DNA of 22,604 bases from an uncultured Solobacterium sp. (GCA_905235315.1 CAJOLG010000032.1:1-22604), one strand, 5' to 3'; positions 6,683 to 14,385 are shown, counted from the first letter of the stretch. The notes: generated from the letters alone by a model not told the origin. Numbers and translations: made by a program.

Positions 6683-7230
6683 TGAATCGTCTGTTACAGA
6701 AATATAACGAAACCGTTAAGCCTTCCCTGATCAAGGAATTCGGTTATACGACACCGATGCAGTGCCCGAAAATTGAGAAGGTCGTCATCAACCTCGGTGT
6801 AGGTGATGCCATCTCCAATCCGAAGGCGCTCGAAGAGGCTGTCGCTGAACTGACACAGATCGCCGGTCAGAAACCGGTAATCACAAAGGCGAAGAAGTCC
6901 ATCGCAAACTTCAAGCTTCGTGAAGGCATGCAGATCGGTACGAAGGTTACCCTCCGCGGCGAACGCATGTACGACTTCCTCGACAAGCTGTTCAACATCT
7001 CGCTTCCGCGTGTCCGTGACTTCCACGGCGTATCCGCTGACGCATTCGACGGCCGCGGCAACTACACGCTGGGTGTCAAGGAACAGCTGATCTTCCCGGA
7101 GATCAACTTCGACAAGGTCAACAAAGTCAGAGGTATGGACATCGTTATCGTCACAAGCGCCAACACAAACAAGGAAGCGTATGCGCTGCTCTCTCAGATG
7201 GGCATGCCGTTCGCAAAGAAGGAGGCTTAA
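6682..7230 (+). CDS. rplE: 50S ribosomal protein L5
   Basis: L5 (182 residues; 179 is usual) binds 5S rRNA with L18 and contacts P-site tRNA and S13. The core TPMQCPKIEKVVINLGVGD, the KPVITKAKKSIANFKLREGMQIG block and the RVRDFHGVSADAFDGRGNYTLGVKEQLIFPEI region are intact. The start overlaps the rplX stop by one base. The ribosome binding site is the AAGGAGG inside the end of rplX. Confidence 0.98.
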   Translation: MNRLLQKYNETVKPSLIKEFGYTTPMQCPKIEKVVINLGVGDAISNPKALEEAVAELTQIAGQKPVITKAKKSIANFKLREGMQIGTKVTLRGERMYDFLDKLFNISLPRVRDFHGVSADAFDGRGNYTLGVKEQLIFPEINFDKVNKVRGMDIVIVTSANTNKEAYALLSQMGMPFAKKEA

Positions 7231-7234
7231 TTTT

Positions 7235-7420
7235 ATGGCAAAGACATCACAGAAGGTCAGACAGAGCCGTCCTGCGAAATACTCCACACGGGAGTACACA
7301 CGGTGCGAGCGGTGCGGCCGTCCGCATTCCGTATTAAGAAAGTACAAAGTTTGCCGTATCTGCTTCAGAGAGCTGGCTTATCAGGGCCAGATCCCGGGTG
7401 TCAAGAAGGCAAGCTGGTAA
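7235..7420 (+). CDS. rpsN: 30S ribosomal protein S14, zinc-ribbon type (S14Z)
   Basis: This is the short, 61-residue zinc-binding form of S14, used in the 30S head. Two CXXC pairs are present at Cys24/Cys27 and Cys40/Cys43, within YTRCERCGRPHSVLRKYKVCRICFREL. The start is the ATG at 7235, four bases after the rplE stop, with GGAGG at 7220-7224. The frame is open further upstream to 7181, but that would run into rplE, and 61 residues is the exact S14Z length. Keeping the zinc form in the operon is typical of Bacillota. Confidence 0.97.
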   Translation: MAKTSQKVRQSRPAKYSTREYTRCERCGRPHSVLRKYKVCRICFRELAYQGQIPGVKKASW

Positions 7421-7440
7421 GGATTGGAGGAGATTGAACT

Positions 7441-7842
7441 ATGAACATGACAGATCCTATCGCCGATATGCTTACCAGAATCCGCAACGGTATGCAGGCA
7501 AAGATGGACACCGTTGACGTTGCCCCGGTATCCAAGGTGAAAGTTGAAATCGCGCGGATCCTCAAGGAAGAGGGTTACATCTCGCGCTATGAAGTTACCG
7601 GAGAAGGTATCTCCAAAAAGATGACGGTTACACTGAAGTACAGCGCTGACAAGCGTCCGGTCATCACAGGCATCAAGCGTATTTCCAAGCCGGGCCTCCG
7701 TGTCTACACGAAGGGCGACAATGTTCCGAAGGTTCTCAACGGACTCGGAATCGCAATCATCTCCACATCCAACGGAATGATGACAGACAAGGAAGCACGC
7801 AAACAGCACACAGGCGGCGAAGTTGTCGCTTATGTCTGGTAA
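7441..7842 (+). CDS. rpsH: 30S ribosomal protein S8
   Basis: S8 (133 residues, normal) nucleates the 16S central domain and in E. coli also represses the spc operon by binding rplE mRNA. MTDPIADMLTRIRNG at the N-terminus and the C-terminal KRISKPGLRVYTKGDNVPKVLNGLGIAIISTSNGMMTDKEAR block, with the conserved STS, are present within it. GGAGGAG lies just upstream. Confidence 0.98.
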   Translation: MNMTDPIADMLTRIRNGMQAKMDTVDVAPVSKVKVEIARILKEEGYISRYEVTGEGISKKMTVTLKYSADKRPVITGIKRISKPGLRVYTKGDNVPKVLNGLGIAIISTSNGMMTDKEARKQHTGGEVVAYVW

Positions 7843-7865
7843 ATACGTAAAGAAAGGAAAATAAA

Positions 7866-8414
7866 ATGTCACGTATCGGTAATAAGCTGATTACCATTCC
7901 TGCAGGCGTCGAAGTTACAGTCGCTGAAGGGAATGAGGTGACGGTGAAAGGTCCTAAGGGAACGCTCGTAAGAAAGTTCTCCCCGCTCATGGGTATTGAA
8001 GTTAAGGACGGAACCGTTACAGTCACCCGTCCTAACGAGGACAAGCACACCAAACAGCTCCACGGCACAACACGTGCCCTCATCGCAACCATGATCGAAG
8101 GATGCGAGAAGTATTACACAAAGACTCTGCAGATCGTCGGTATCGGTTACCGTGCCGCGATCGCCGGCAACAAGCTCACGATGAACCTCGGTTATTCCCA
8201 TCCGATTGAGATGGAAATCCCGTCTGACGTTACAGTCACCTGCCCGGATCAGACAACGATCGTTGTCACCGGCATTGACAAGCAGCGCGTCGGTGAGTTT
8301 GCGGCAAACGTAAGAGCGAAGCGTAAGCCGGAACCTTACGGAGGAAAGGGTGTCCGCTACAAGGACGAGCATATCCGCCGCAAGGAAGGTAAGACCGCTG
8401 CTGCGAAGAAGTAA
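7866..8414 (+). CDS. rplF: 50S ribosomal protein L6
   Basis: L6 (182 residues; 177-180 is usual) sits near the factor-binding region and consists of two similar alpha/beta domains. MSRIGNKLITIPAGVEVT opens the first. LQIVGIGYRAAIAGNKLTMNLGYSHPIE and the closing RAKRKPEPYGGKGVRYKDEHIRRKEGK block mark the second. AAAGGAAAATAAA serves as the ribosome binding site. The family and its place between rpsH and rplR leave no doubt. Confidence 0.98.
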   Translation: MSRIGNKLITIPAGVEVTVAEGNEVTVKGPKGTLVRKFSPLMGIEVKDGTVTVTRPNEDKHTKQLHGTTRALIATMIEGCEKYYTKTLQIVGIGYRAAIAGNKLTMNLGYSHPIEMEIPSDVTVTCPDQTTIVVTGIDKQRVGEFAANVRAKRKPEPYGGKGVRYKDEHIRRKEGKTAAAKK

Positions 8415-8432
8415 TGGGAAGGAGAGAGTACA

Positions 8433-8789
8433 ATGCTGAAAAAGACAAGAAAAAATGAAGAGCGTCTGCGCAGACACAAGCGTGTACGCCGGGTTGTCAG
8501 CGGAACTCCCGACTGCCCGAGACTGAATGTATTCCGTTCCAACAAGCAGATCTATGCTCAGATCATTGATGACACAACCGGCAAAACACTGGCTGCGTCC
8601 AGCTCTGCTGCACTGAAGCTTGAAAACGGCGGAAACGTTGAAGCGGCCAAGAAGGTCGGCGCCGACATCGCTGAAAAATGCAAAGCACTGAATATCGAAT
8701 CCGTCCGGTTTGACCGCGGCGGCTATGTCTATCACGGAAGAGTCCAGGCGCTGGCTGACGCAGCCCGCGAAGCAGGACTGAAGTTCTAA
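8433..8789 (+). CDS. rplR: 50S ribosomal protein L18
   Basis: L18 (118 residues, typical) binds 5S rRNA with L5. The basic N-terminal tail KKTRKNEERLRRHKRVRR, then LNVFRSNKQIYAQIIDDTTGKTLAAS and the C-terminal FDRGGYVYHGRVQALADAAREAGLKF are diagnostic. GGAAGGAGAG precedes the ATG. rpsE follows after 15 nt. Confidence 0.98.
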   Translation: MLKKTRKNEERLRRHKRVRRVVSGTPDCPRLNVFRSNKQIYAQIIDDTTGKTLAASSSAALKLENGGNVEAAKKVGADIAEKCKALNIESVRFDRGGYVYHGRVQALADAAREAGLKF

Positions 8790-8804
8790 GGGAAGGAGAA
8801 TACA

Positions 8805-9350
8805 ATGGCTAACGAAGGAAGAAAACCGTTCAGAAAACCTCGCGAACCGAAAGAGTTCGATGATGTAGTAGTCTCCATTAACCGCGTTTCCAAGACCGTG
8901 AAGGGCGGACGCCGTATGCGTTTCTCGGCTCTCGTTGTGGTCGGTGATCACAAGGGCCGTATCGGATTCGGCATGGGGAAAGCAGCAGAAGTTCCTGATG
9001 CAATCAAGAAGGCAAACGAAGCTGCTGTGAAAAATGTATTCCGTGTACAGCTGGTCAAGAACAACAAAGAGGCCGGCTCCAATAACCTCACAGTACCGTC
9101 TGACGCAATCGGAAAGCACGGTGCGACATCTGTTGTACTGAAGCCCGCTGCTCCGGGTACCGGAGTTATCGCCGGCGGTGCTGTCCGTTCGATTCTCGAG
9201 CTGGCAGGCGTTACCGATGTCCTGTCCAAGGTGATCGGCAGCCGCACAAGCGTCAATATCGTTTATGCGACTATGGATGCACTGGCAAAGATGCGTACGG
9301 TTGACGATGTTGCGAAGCTTCGTGACAAGAAAGTCAACGAGATTCGCTAA
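8805..9350 (+). CDS. rpsE: 30S ribosomal protein S5
   Basis: S5 (181 residues; about 166 in Bacillus) has a double-stranded-RNA-binding-like N-terminal domain and helps accuracy and mRNA unwinding. VVSINRVSKTVKGGRRMRFSALVVVGDHKGRIGFGMGKAAEVPDAI lies within it, and the C-terminal ILELAGVTDVLSKVIGSRTSVNIVYATMDAL block is canonical. The spectinomycin-contact loop VKGGRR is intact. The next gene is rplO, only 14 nt away; rpmD (L30), which normally lies here, is absent. Confidence 0.98.
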   Translation: MANEGRKPFRKPREPKEFDDVVVSINRVSKTVKGGRRMRFSALVVVGDHKGRIGFGMGKAAEVPDAIKKANEAAVKNVFRVQLVKNNKEAGSNNLTVPSDAIGKHGATSVVLKPAAPGTGVIAGGAVRSILELAGVTDVLSKVIGSRTSVNIVYATMDALAKMRTVDDVAKLRDKKVNEIR

Positions 9351-9364
9351 GGAGGGGTATCTCG

Positions 9365-9805
9365 ATGAAACTGAATGAATTAAAAGCGACAGAAGGAGCC
9401 CGCTTCGTATCCAAGCGTATTGGCCGCGGTCAGGGTTCCGGAAACGGAAAGACAGCCGGCAAGGGTCAGAAGGGCCAGAATTCGAGAAGCGGCGGAGGCG
9501 TTGCGATCGGATTTGAAGGCGGCCAGACACCGGCATTCAAACGTTTCCCGAAGCGCGGATTCACAAACATGAACCGCAAAGAGTATGCAATCGTCAACGT
9601 TGAGGATCTCAACCGGTTTGACGAAGGTGTTACAGTTGACTTTGAAGCCCTGAAGGCAGCGGGTCTTGTCAAGAAGCAGCTCGACGGCGTTAAGGTTCTC
9701 GGAAGAGGCGCGCTGGAGAAGAAGCTCACAGTCAAGGCTGCGAAGTTCTCCGAATCGGCTAAAAAAGCAATTGAAGCAGCAGGCGGAACAGCCGAGGTGC
9801 TGTAA
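9365..9805 (+). CDS. rplO: 50S ribosomal protein L15
   Basis: L15 (146 residues, the exact Bacillus length) is a late-assembly protein with a long Gly-rich N-terminal extension into 23S rRNA. The extension (RIGRGQGSGNGKTAGKGQKGQNSRSGG) and the FEGGQTPAFKRFPKRGFTN block are clear. AAGGAGGGG precedes the start. secY begins two bases after the stop. Confidence 0.98.
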   Translation: MKLNELKATEGARFVSKRIGRGQGSGNGKTAGKGQKGQNSRSGGGVAIGFEGGQTPAFKRFPKRGFTNMNRKEYAIVNVEDLNRFDEGVTVDFEALKAAGLVKKQLDGVKVLGRGALEKKLTVKAAKFSESAKKAIEAAGGTAEVL

Positions 9806-9807
9806 TC

Positions 9808-11094
9808 ATGATGCATACGTTCGTCAGCCTGTTCAAGAATAAGGAGATCCGCAAAAAGATTCTCTTTACGCTTGCCATGCTGCTGATCTATCGCATCGGA
9901 TCCGCGATTCCCGTTCCGGGCGTGGATTCCGCCAAACTCTCCGCTCAGATTGCGGATAACTCCATTCTCAGCATGATGAATCTTCTCGGCGGCGGCGCCT
10001 TCGAGCGGATGAGCGTGTTTGCGCTTGGTGTTACACCGTATATCACTTCAAGCATTATTATCCAGCTTCTCAGTATGGATGTAGTTCCGGCCCTGACTGA
10101 GATGGCAAAATCCGGTCAGACCGGAAGAACGCAGATGGACCGCATCACGCGGTACCTTGCGGTAGTGCTTGCGTTTGTACAGGCGATCTCCATGGTTTAC
10201 GCCTTTGATCGGCAGTACAACATTCTTTCGACTTCCGGGTTATCCACCTATCTGTTCACTGCCACGCTGCTTACAGCGGGCACACAGTTCCTGATCTGGC
10301 TGGGAGACCGTATCAGTATGTTCGGAATCGGCAACGGTATCTCGATCATTATCTTCGCAGGTATCGTATCCAACATGCCGGCACAGTTTGTACAGGTCTG
10401 GAACATCTTCGTAGGCGGAGCGGAAGCCGGTGCCATGTTCAGCGGTGTGCTGGAGTTTATCCTCTATGTCATCCTGTACCTGGTAATCATCGTCGGTGTG
10501 GTTATTATGGAAACCGCGGTTCGCAAGATCCCGATCCAGTACACATCAAGTTCGAATACAAGAGGCAACGGGGATATCACGTATCTTCCGTTCAAAATTA
10601 ACTCCGCGTCTGTTATCCCGGTCATCTTCGCTTCTTCGATCATGACCGCACCGCAGATCATCCTGAGTTTCTTCAACCAGGAAGCGTATCAGAAGCTCAG
10701 CAGTATCCTGAGCGTACAGAGACCGCTCGGACTCATTATCTATGCAGTTCTGACGTTCCTGTTTACCTTCTTCTATACCGATCTGCAGGTGGATCCCGAT
10801 AAGATTGCGGAGAATCTCGCAAAATCCGGTGCTTATATCCCGGGCATCCGTCCGGGGGTTGAGACCAAGACTTATCTCAGAAAAGTCCTGAACCGGATTA
10901 CCGTTCTCGGTGCGACAGCCCTGACTGTAATCGCTGTTATTCCGTATCTCCTGCCGATGGTTATCAAGTCGCTGCCCAGCAGCGTCAGCCTCGGCGGTAC
11001 CGGAATCATCATCGTTGTTGGTGTGGCAATGGAAACAATGTCGCAGTTGAAAGGTCAGCTGACTCAGAAGCAGTATCACGGGTTCCTGAATTAA
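9808..11094 (+). CDS. secY: Protein translocase channel subunit SecY
   Basis: SecY (428 residues; 431 in B. subtilis) is the ten-helix channel through which SecA or the ribosome moves proteins across or into the membrane, with SecE and SecG. The IPVPGVDSAKL segment after TM1, the plug region GGGAFERMSVFALGVTPYITSSIIIQLL, the cytosolic loop VRKIPIQYTSSSNTRGNG, and the loop PDKIAENLAKSGAYIPGIRPG are family marks. A second ATG at 9811 is an equally possible start. Its place directly after rplO is standard. Confidence 0.98.
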   Translation: MMHTFVSLFKNKEIRKKILFTLAMLLIYRIGSAIPVPGVDSAKLSAQIADNSILSMMNLLGGGAFERMSVFALGVTPYITSSIIIQLLSMDVVPALTEMAKSGQTGRTQMDRITRYLAVVLAFVQAISMVYAFDRQYNILSTSGLSTYLFTATLLTAGTQFLIWLGDRISMFGIGNGISIIIFAGIVSNMPAQFVQVWNIFVGGAEAGAMFSGVLEFILYVILYLVIIVGVVIMETAVRKIPIQYTSSSNTRGNGDITYLPFKINSASVIPVIFASSIMTAPQIILSFFNQEAYQKLSSILSVQRPLGLIIYAVLTFLFTFFYTDLQVDPDKIAENLAKSGAYIPGIRPGVETKTYLRKVLNRITVLGATALTVIAVIPYLLPMVIKSLPSSVSLGGTGIIIVVGVAMETMSQLKGQLTQKQYHGFLN

Positions 11095-11110
11095 CCAGAA
11101 AGAGGAAAAC

Positions 11111-11656
11111 ATGAATATTCTGATTATGGGTCCTGCGGGAGCAGGCAAGGGCACAATGTCCGATCTGATTCTCAGGGAGTTCGATATTCCGCATATCTCC
11201 ACCGGAGACATGCTGAGAGAGAACGTCCGCAACAACACAGAGCTCGGCCAGCAGGCACAGCAGTACATGAATGCAGGCAAGCTGGTACCGGATGAGCTGA
11301 TCAACGCCATGGTTGAGCAGCGCCTCCTTGAGCCCGACTGCCAGAAGGGATATCTGCTTGACGGATTCCCCCGCACGCTTGTGCAGGCACAGGCATTCGA
11401 GGAGATGGCTGACCGCATCGGAAAACCGGTGGAGTCAGTCCTGGCTCTGGAAGTATCGTTTGACACGCTGGTTGACCGCATTACCGGCAGAAGGATCTGC
11501 CCGAAGTGCGGTGCGATCTATCACGTGCGCAACAAGCCCAGTAAAGCGGAAGGCATCTGCGATGAATGCGGCAGTGAGCTGCAGCAGCGCAAGGATGACA
11601 CCGTAGAACAGCTGAAAGTCCGCATGGAAGAATATGACGATCATCGGCTACTTTGA
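11111..11656 (+). CDS. adk: Adenylate kinase, C-terminus lost by frameshift
   Basis: Adk converts ATP plus AMP to two ADP. Visible are the P-loop GPAGAGKGT (7-15), the AMP-site STGDMLRE (30-37), LLDGFPRT (82-89), and a zinc-ribbon LID with Cys130, Cys133, Cys150 and Cys153. Arg160 and Arg171 are also present. The normal frame ends after Asp176 at 11638. Five unrelated residues and a TGA follow, giving 181 residues instead of about 216. The expected C-terminal helix is encoded immediately downstream in another frame. Comparison with Bacillus Adk indicates that 14 nt are missing. Adk is normally essential, so this is either an assembly error or a real mutation backed by another copy. Confidence 0.9.
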   Translation: MNILIMGPAGAGKGTMSDLILREFDIPHISTGDMLRENVRNNTELGQQAQQYMNAGKLVPDELINAMVEQRLLEPDCQKGYLLDGFPRTLVQAQAFEEMADRIGKPVESVLALEVSFDTLVDRITGRRICPKCGAIYHVRNKPSKAEGICDECGSELQQRKDDTVEQLKVRMEEYDDHRLL

Positions 11657-11747
11657 GCCGAAAGGCGTGGTATCACACATCGATGCTTCCCAGAATGCGG
11701 AGGATACCTTCGCGCAGGTGAAAGCGGCATTAGGAAAGGTTGCGTAA
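11640..11747 (+). pseudogene. adk: Out-of-frame C-terminal piece of adenylate kinase
   Basis: In the frame shifted by one from adk, this stretch encodes IIGYFEPKGVVSHIDASQ and continues to KAALGKVA then TAA. That matches the last helix and tail of Adk (compare PLLDFYSEKG in Bacillus). It has no start codon or ribosome binding site of its own. Joined to residues 1-176 with five missing residues it would restore a protein of about 216 residues, the normal length. Confidence 0.75.
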
Positions 11748-11768
11748 ACAGTACGGTGCAGGTATGAT
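11740..11768 (+). promoter_or_regulatory. Internal promoter before infA
   Basis: TTGCGT (11740-11745), overlapping the adk tail and its stop, is followed after exactly 17 nt by TATGAT (11763-11768). Transcription would begin near 11775, giving infA a leader of about 45 nt. The -10 lies at the top of a long inverted repeat, so cruciform or hairpin formation could affect promoter use. Confidence 0.45.
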
Positions 11769-11796
11769 GGATGTCGTGCCTGCACCAAGGTACTGT
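11748..11796 (+). repeat. Long inverted repeat (hairpin) between adk and infA
   Basis: ACAGTACGGTGCAGG (11748-11762) pairs fully with CCTGCACC (11779-11786) plus GTACTGT (11790-11796). The result is a 15-bp stem with a 3-nt AAG bulge and a 16-nt loop. No T-run follows, so it is not a classical terminator. It fills the place where many Bacillota carry map. It could be an mRNA processing or stability element, a protein-binding dyad, or a scar. Confidence 0.6.
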
Positions 11797-11818
11797 ATTT
11801 ACTGGAAAGAGAGAGTTA

Positions 11819-12037
11819 ATGGGAAAACAGGACGTCATTGAAATGGACGGAGTTGTTGAGGAAACACTTCCAAACGCAAACTTTAAGGTGAAACTTCAGA
11901 ATGGCATGGAGATCCGTGCCCACGTTGCCGGTAAAATCCGTATGAACTACATTCGCATTTTACCGGGAGACCGGGTCACCGTTGAAATTTCACCCTATGA
12001 CTTAACACGTGGGCGTATTACCTACAGACACAAGTGA
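11819..12037 (+). CDS. infA: Translation initiation factor IF-1
   Basis: IF-1 (72 residues, the exact family length) occupies the 30S A site during initiation. The OB-fold sequence GKQDVIEMDGVVEETLPNANFKV, then GKIRMNYIRILPGDRV and the ending DLTRGRITYRHK are canonical. The frame is open upstream to 11771, but the ATG at 11819 gives the conserved MGKQDVIE start and is preceded by GGAAAGAGAG. Zero sequence lies between adk remnants and this gene except the hairpin and promoter region. Confidence 0.97.
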   Translation: MGKQDVIEMDGVVEETLPNANFKVKLQNGMEIRAHVAGKIRMNYIRILPGDRVTVEISPYDLTRGRITYRHK

Positions 12038-12058
12038 CACAATAAGGAGGTACTTATC

Positions 12059-12172
12059 ATGAAAGTAAGACCGTCAGTTAAACCGATTTGCGACAAGTGC
12101 AGAGTGATTAAGCGCAAGGGTGTAGTAATGGTCATCTGCGAAAACCCCAAGCACAAGCAGAGACAGGGTTAA
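12059..12172 (+). CDS. rpmJ: 50S ribosomal protein L36, zinc-binding form
   Basis: L36 is a 37-residue zinc-ribbon protein of the large subunit. Translation from the ATG at 12059 gives MKVRPSVKPICDKCRVIKRK followed by a second part ending KHKQRQG. The zinc ligands Cys11, Cys14, Cys27 and His32 are all present (the C+ form). AAGGAGG at 12044-12050 is an excellent ribosome binding site. It lies between infA and rpsM, its usual place. Confidence 0.96.
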   Translation: MKVRPSVKPICDKCRVIKRKGVVMVICENPKHKQRQG

Positions 12173-12193
12173 TCAGGAGGAGAGAAAACACAT

Positions 12194-12559
12194 ATGGCAC
12201 GTTTTGCTGGTGTGGATATTCCGAACAATAAGCGTATCGTAATATCCCTTACCTATATTTACGGTATCGGTCCGTCGACCGCATCCAAGATTCTGAAAGA
12301 GTGCGGAATCAGCGAAGATATTCGTACAAAAGACCTGACCACAGAGCAGGAAAATGCAATCCGTCAGCAGATTGACACAATCAAGACGGAAGGTGATCTG
12401 CGTCGTGAGCGCGCACTCAATGTAAAGCGTCTGATGGAAATCGGATGCTACAGAGGCATGCGTCACCGCCGCGGTCTGCCTGTAAGAGGACAGCGGACCC
12501 GCACAAATGCCCGTACACGTAAAGGACCGCGTCGTACTGTCGCGAACAAGAAGAAGTAA
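12194..12559 (+). CDS. rpsM: 30S ribosomal protein S13
   Basis: S13 (121 residues, normal) in the 30S head contacts P-site tRNA and forms bridges with L5. MARFAGVDIPNNKRIVISLTYIYGIG at the start, the RHRRGLPVRGQRTRTNARTRKGPRRT C-terminal block and the basic tail are diagnostic parts. AGGAGGAG at 12176-12183 precedes the ATG. Confidence 0.98.
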   Translation: MARFAGVDIPNNKRIVISLTYIYGIGPSTASKILKECGISEDIRTKDLTTEQENAIRQQIDTIKTEGDLRRERALNVKRLMEIGCYRGMRHRRGLPVRGQRTRTNARTRKGPRRTVANKKK

Positions 12560-12575
12560 GGGGGTCGGATAAGCA

Positions 12576-12980
12576 ATGGCTAAGAATACGAAGAAGAATG
12601 CGAAGACCGTCCGGAAAAAGAAGGTCAAGCGCAATATATCGAAGGGTGTGGCACACATCCATTCCACGTTCAATAACACAATCGTTTCCATCGCTGACGA
12701 AAACGGAAACGTTATTTCCTGGAGTTCTGCAGGCGCTCTTGGATACAAGGGAAGCCGTAAGAGCACACCGTACGTGGCGCAGCTCTGTGCAGAAGCTGCC
12801 GGAAAGGCTGCTGTTCAGCAGGGTCTTCAGACAGTTGAAGTCAATGTCAAGGGTCCGGGTCCCGGACGTGAAGCCGCTGTTCGTGCGCTGGCTGTCGCAG
12901 GTCTCGGTATTACCGCAATCAACGATGTAACTCCGATTCCGCACAACGGATGCCGCCCGCCGAAGAGGCCGCGTGGTTAA
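12576..12980 (+). CDS. rpsK: 30S ribosomal protein S11
   Basis: S11 (134 residues; about 130 is usual) lies on the 30S platform by the E site. It has the basic N-terminus and GVAHIHSTFNNTIVSIAD. The GALGYKGSRKSTPYVAQLCAEAAG region and the C-terminal TPIPHNGCRPPKRPRG are intact, including the Asn-Gly site prone to isoaspartate formation. The ribosome binding site is AAGGGGGT, weaker than its neighbours. Confidence 0.98.
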   Translation: MAKNTKKNAKTVRKKKVKRNISKGVAHIHSTFNNTIVSIADENGNVISWSSAGALGYKGSRKSTPYVAQLCAEAAGKAAVQQGLQTVEVNVKGPGPGREAAVRALAVAGLGITAINDVTPIPHNGCRPPKRPRG

Positions 12981-13002
12981 TAGCACGATAGGAGGATAAC
13001 TG

Positions 13003-13956
13003 ATGCAGAAATTTGAACGCGCCGAGTTTGAAGTCGCGGAATATGTAGAGTCTGAAAACTACGGAAAGTTTATTCTCTCCCCGCTTGAGAGAGGATACGG
13101 AACAACAATCGGGAATGCGCTGCGCAGAGTCCTGCTGTCCTCCCTGCCGGGAGCCGCAATCTTTGCCATCAAGGTAGATGGCGTCTATCACGAATTCACA
13201 ACCATTCCGGGTGTTCGTGAAGATGTATCGATGATCATTCTGCAGCTGAAGCAGCTGATCATGAAGATTGAAGACGACGAAGTATATACCCTGCAGATTT
13301 CTGCGAAAGGACCGTGCACAGTCACAGCCGGCGATATTATCTGCCCGTCGCAGGTAGAAGTTCTGAATAAGGAACTTGAAATTGCGCATCTGGAAAAGGG
13401 CGCGGTTCTCGAGATGGAACTGAAGGCCAACAACGGCCGCGGATATGTCGGCGCTGACCAGAACAAGCACACCCGCGGAGCCCAGAGTATCGGAACGGTA
13501 TTCACCGATTCGATCTACACACCGGTTACCCGTGTTGCGTATGCATCTGAGCCGACACGTGTCGGACAGGACACGAAGTATGATGAGCTCACGATTGAAA
13601 TCTGGACAGATGGTTCTGTGAATCCGCAGAAAGCACTTGCGACTGCAGCGAAGATCCTGATTGACCATCTGGATATCATTGCCGGAATCAATGACGAAGT
13701 TCTTTCCATGGAGAATGTCATTAACGAAGGCAGCACAGAAGCTCCGGGCAAGGGCCAGCAGCTGATGATCGAAGACCTCGATCTCTCTGTCCGCTCCTAC
13801 AACTGCCTGAAGCGTGCCGGAATCCAGACGGTAGAAGAGCTTACACAAAAAACCGAGGATGAGATGATGAAAGTCCGTAACCTCGGAAAGAAATCACTGA
13901 AAGAGGTAAAGGACAAGCTCACCGAACTCGATCTGAGCTTCCGGTCCTTCGACTAA
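13003..13956 (+). CDS. rpoA: RNA polymerase alpha subunit
   Basis: RpoA (317 residues; 314 in B. subtilis) dimerises to start RNA polymerase assembly. The N-terminal domain has the FILSPLERGYGTTIGNALRRVLLSSLPG dimerisation block within residues 23-50. The C-terminal domain (about 240-310) has LSVRSYNCLKRAGIQTVEEL and VRNLGKKSLKEVKDKL, which bind UP-element DNA and activators. The linker contains an acidic/Gly stretch (NEGSTEAPGKGQQ). The ATG follows AGGAGG at 12990-12995. Genes rpsK and rplQ flank it as usual; rpsD is not between them, also as in Bacillus. Confidence 0.98.
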   Translation: MQKFERAEFEVAEYVESENYGKFILSPLERGYGTTIGNALRRVLLSSLPGAAIFAIKVDGVYHEFTTIPGVREDVSMIILQLKQLIMKIEDDEVYTLQISAKGPCTVTAGDIICPSQVEVLNKELEIAHLEKGAVLEMELKANNGRGYVGADQNKHTRGAQSIGTVFTDSIYTPVTRVAYASEPTRVGQDTKYDELTIEIWTDGSVNPQKALATAAKILIDHLDIIAGINDEVLSMENVINEGSTEAPGKGQQLMIEDLDLSVRSYNCLKRAGIQTVEELTQKTEDEMMKVRNLGKKSLKEVKDKLTELDLSFRSFD

Positions 13957-13973
13957 TTGGGAGGAATACTAAC

Positions 13974-14336
13974 ATGTGGAATCGTAAATTCGGCAGAACT
14001 GCGGATCACCGCAAGGCAATGCTGAGAAACCTCGCCACTTCCGTTATCCTGTACGGAAAGGTTGAGACAACCTACGCGAAGGCGATGGATATGCGTTCTG
14101 TAGTTGACGAGCTGATCACGCTCGGCAAGAAGGGCGATCTCGCAGCCCGCAGACAGGCTGCTTCCTTCATCCGTGATGTCTATGCGGACGAGAAGACACA
14201 GCAGACTGTTCTGCAGAAGCTGTTTGATGAAGTAGCTCCGAAGTATGCGGACCGCAACGGCGGATATACCCGTGTCACAAAGACCGGCGTACGCCGCGGT
14301 GACGCTGCTCCGATGGCCATCATCGAACTTGTTTAA
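13974..14336 (+). CDS. rplQ: 50S ribosomal protein L17
   Basis: L17 (120 residues, the exact Bacillus length) lies near the exit tunnel mouth. FGRTADHRKAMLRNLATSVILYGKVETTYAKA is visible in the N-terminal half and RNGGYTRVTKTGVRRGDAAPMAIIELV at the end. GGGAGG precedes the start. It is the last gene of the ribosomal block: a palindrome and a strong terminator follow. The ecfA/cbiO genes that often come next in Bacillota are not here. Confidence 0.98.
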   Translation: MWNRKFGRTADHRKAMLRNLATSVILYGKVETTYAKAMDMRSVVDELITLGKKGDLAARRQAASFIRDVYADEKTQQTVLQKLFDEVAPKYADRNGGYTRVTKTGVRRGDAAPMAIIELV

Positions 14337-14353
14337 TCCGTCAGATCTGACAC

Positions 14354-14385
14354 ACCGCAGTTTCCATTCGAAACTGCGGTTTTTA
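14354..14385 (+). terminator. Terminator of the ribosomal protein operon
   Basis: ACCGCAGTTTC (14354-14364) pairs perfectly with GAAACTGCGGT (14370-14380) around a CATTC loop and is followed by a T-run, an 11-bp rho-independent terminator. Just upstream lies a perfect 12-bp palindrome, GTCAGATCTGAC (14340-14351), which may stabilise the 3' end. Confidence 0.92.

Noticed and set aside
7869..9536. A 555-residue open frame on the - strand opposite rplF-rplR-rpsE-rplO
   Set aside because: It lies wholly antisense to well-defined ribosomal protein genes. Its Cys/Arg/Leu-rich sequence has no family features, and it results from codon bias of the sense genes.
12919..13848. A 309-residue open frame on the - strand opposite rpoA
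   Set aside because: It is antisense to rpoA, whose whole sequence is conserved. Composition is that of a shadow frame.
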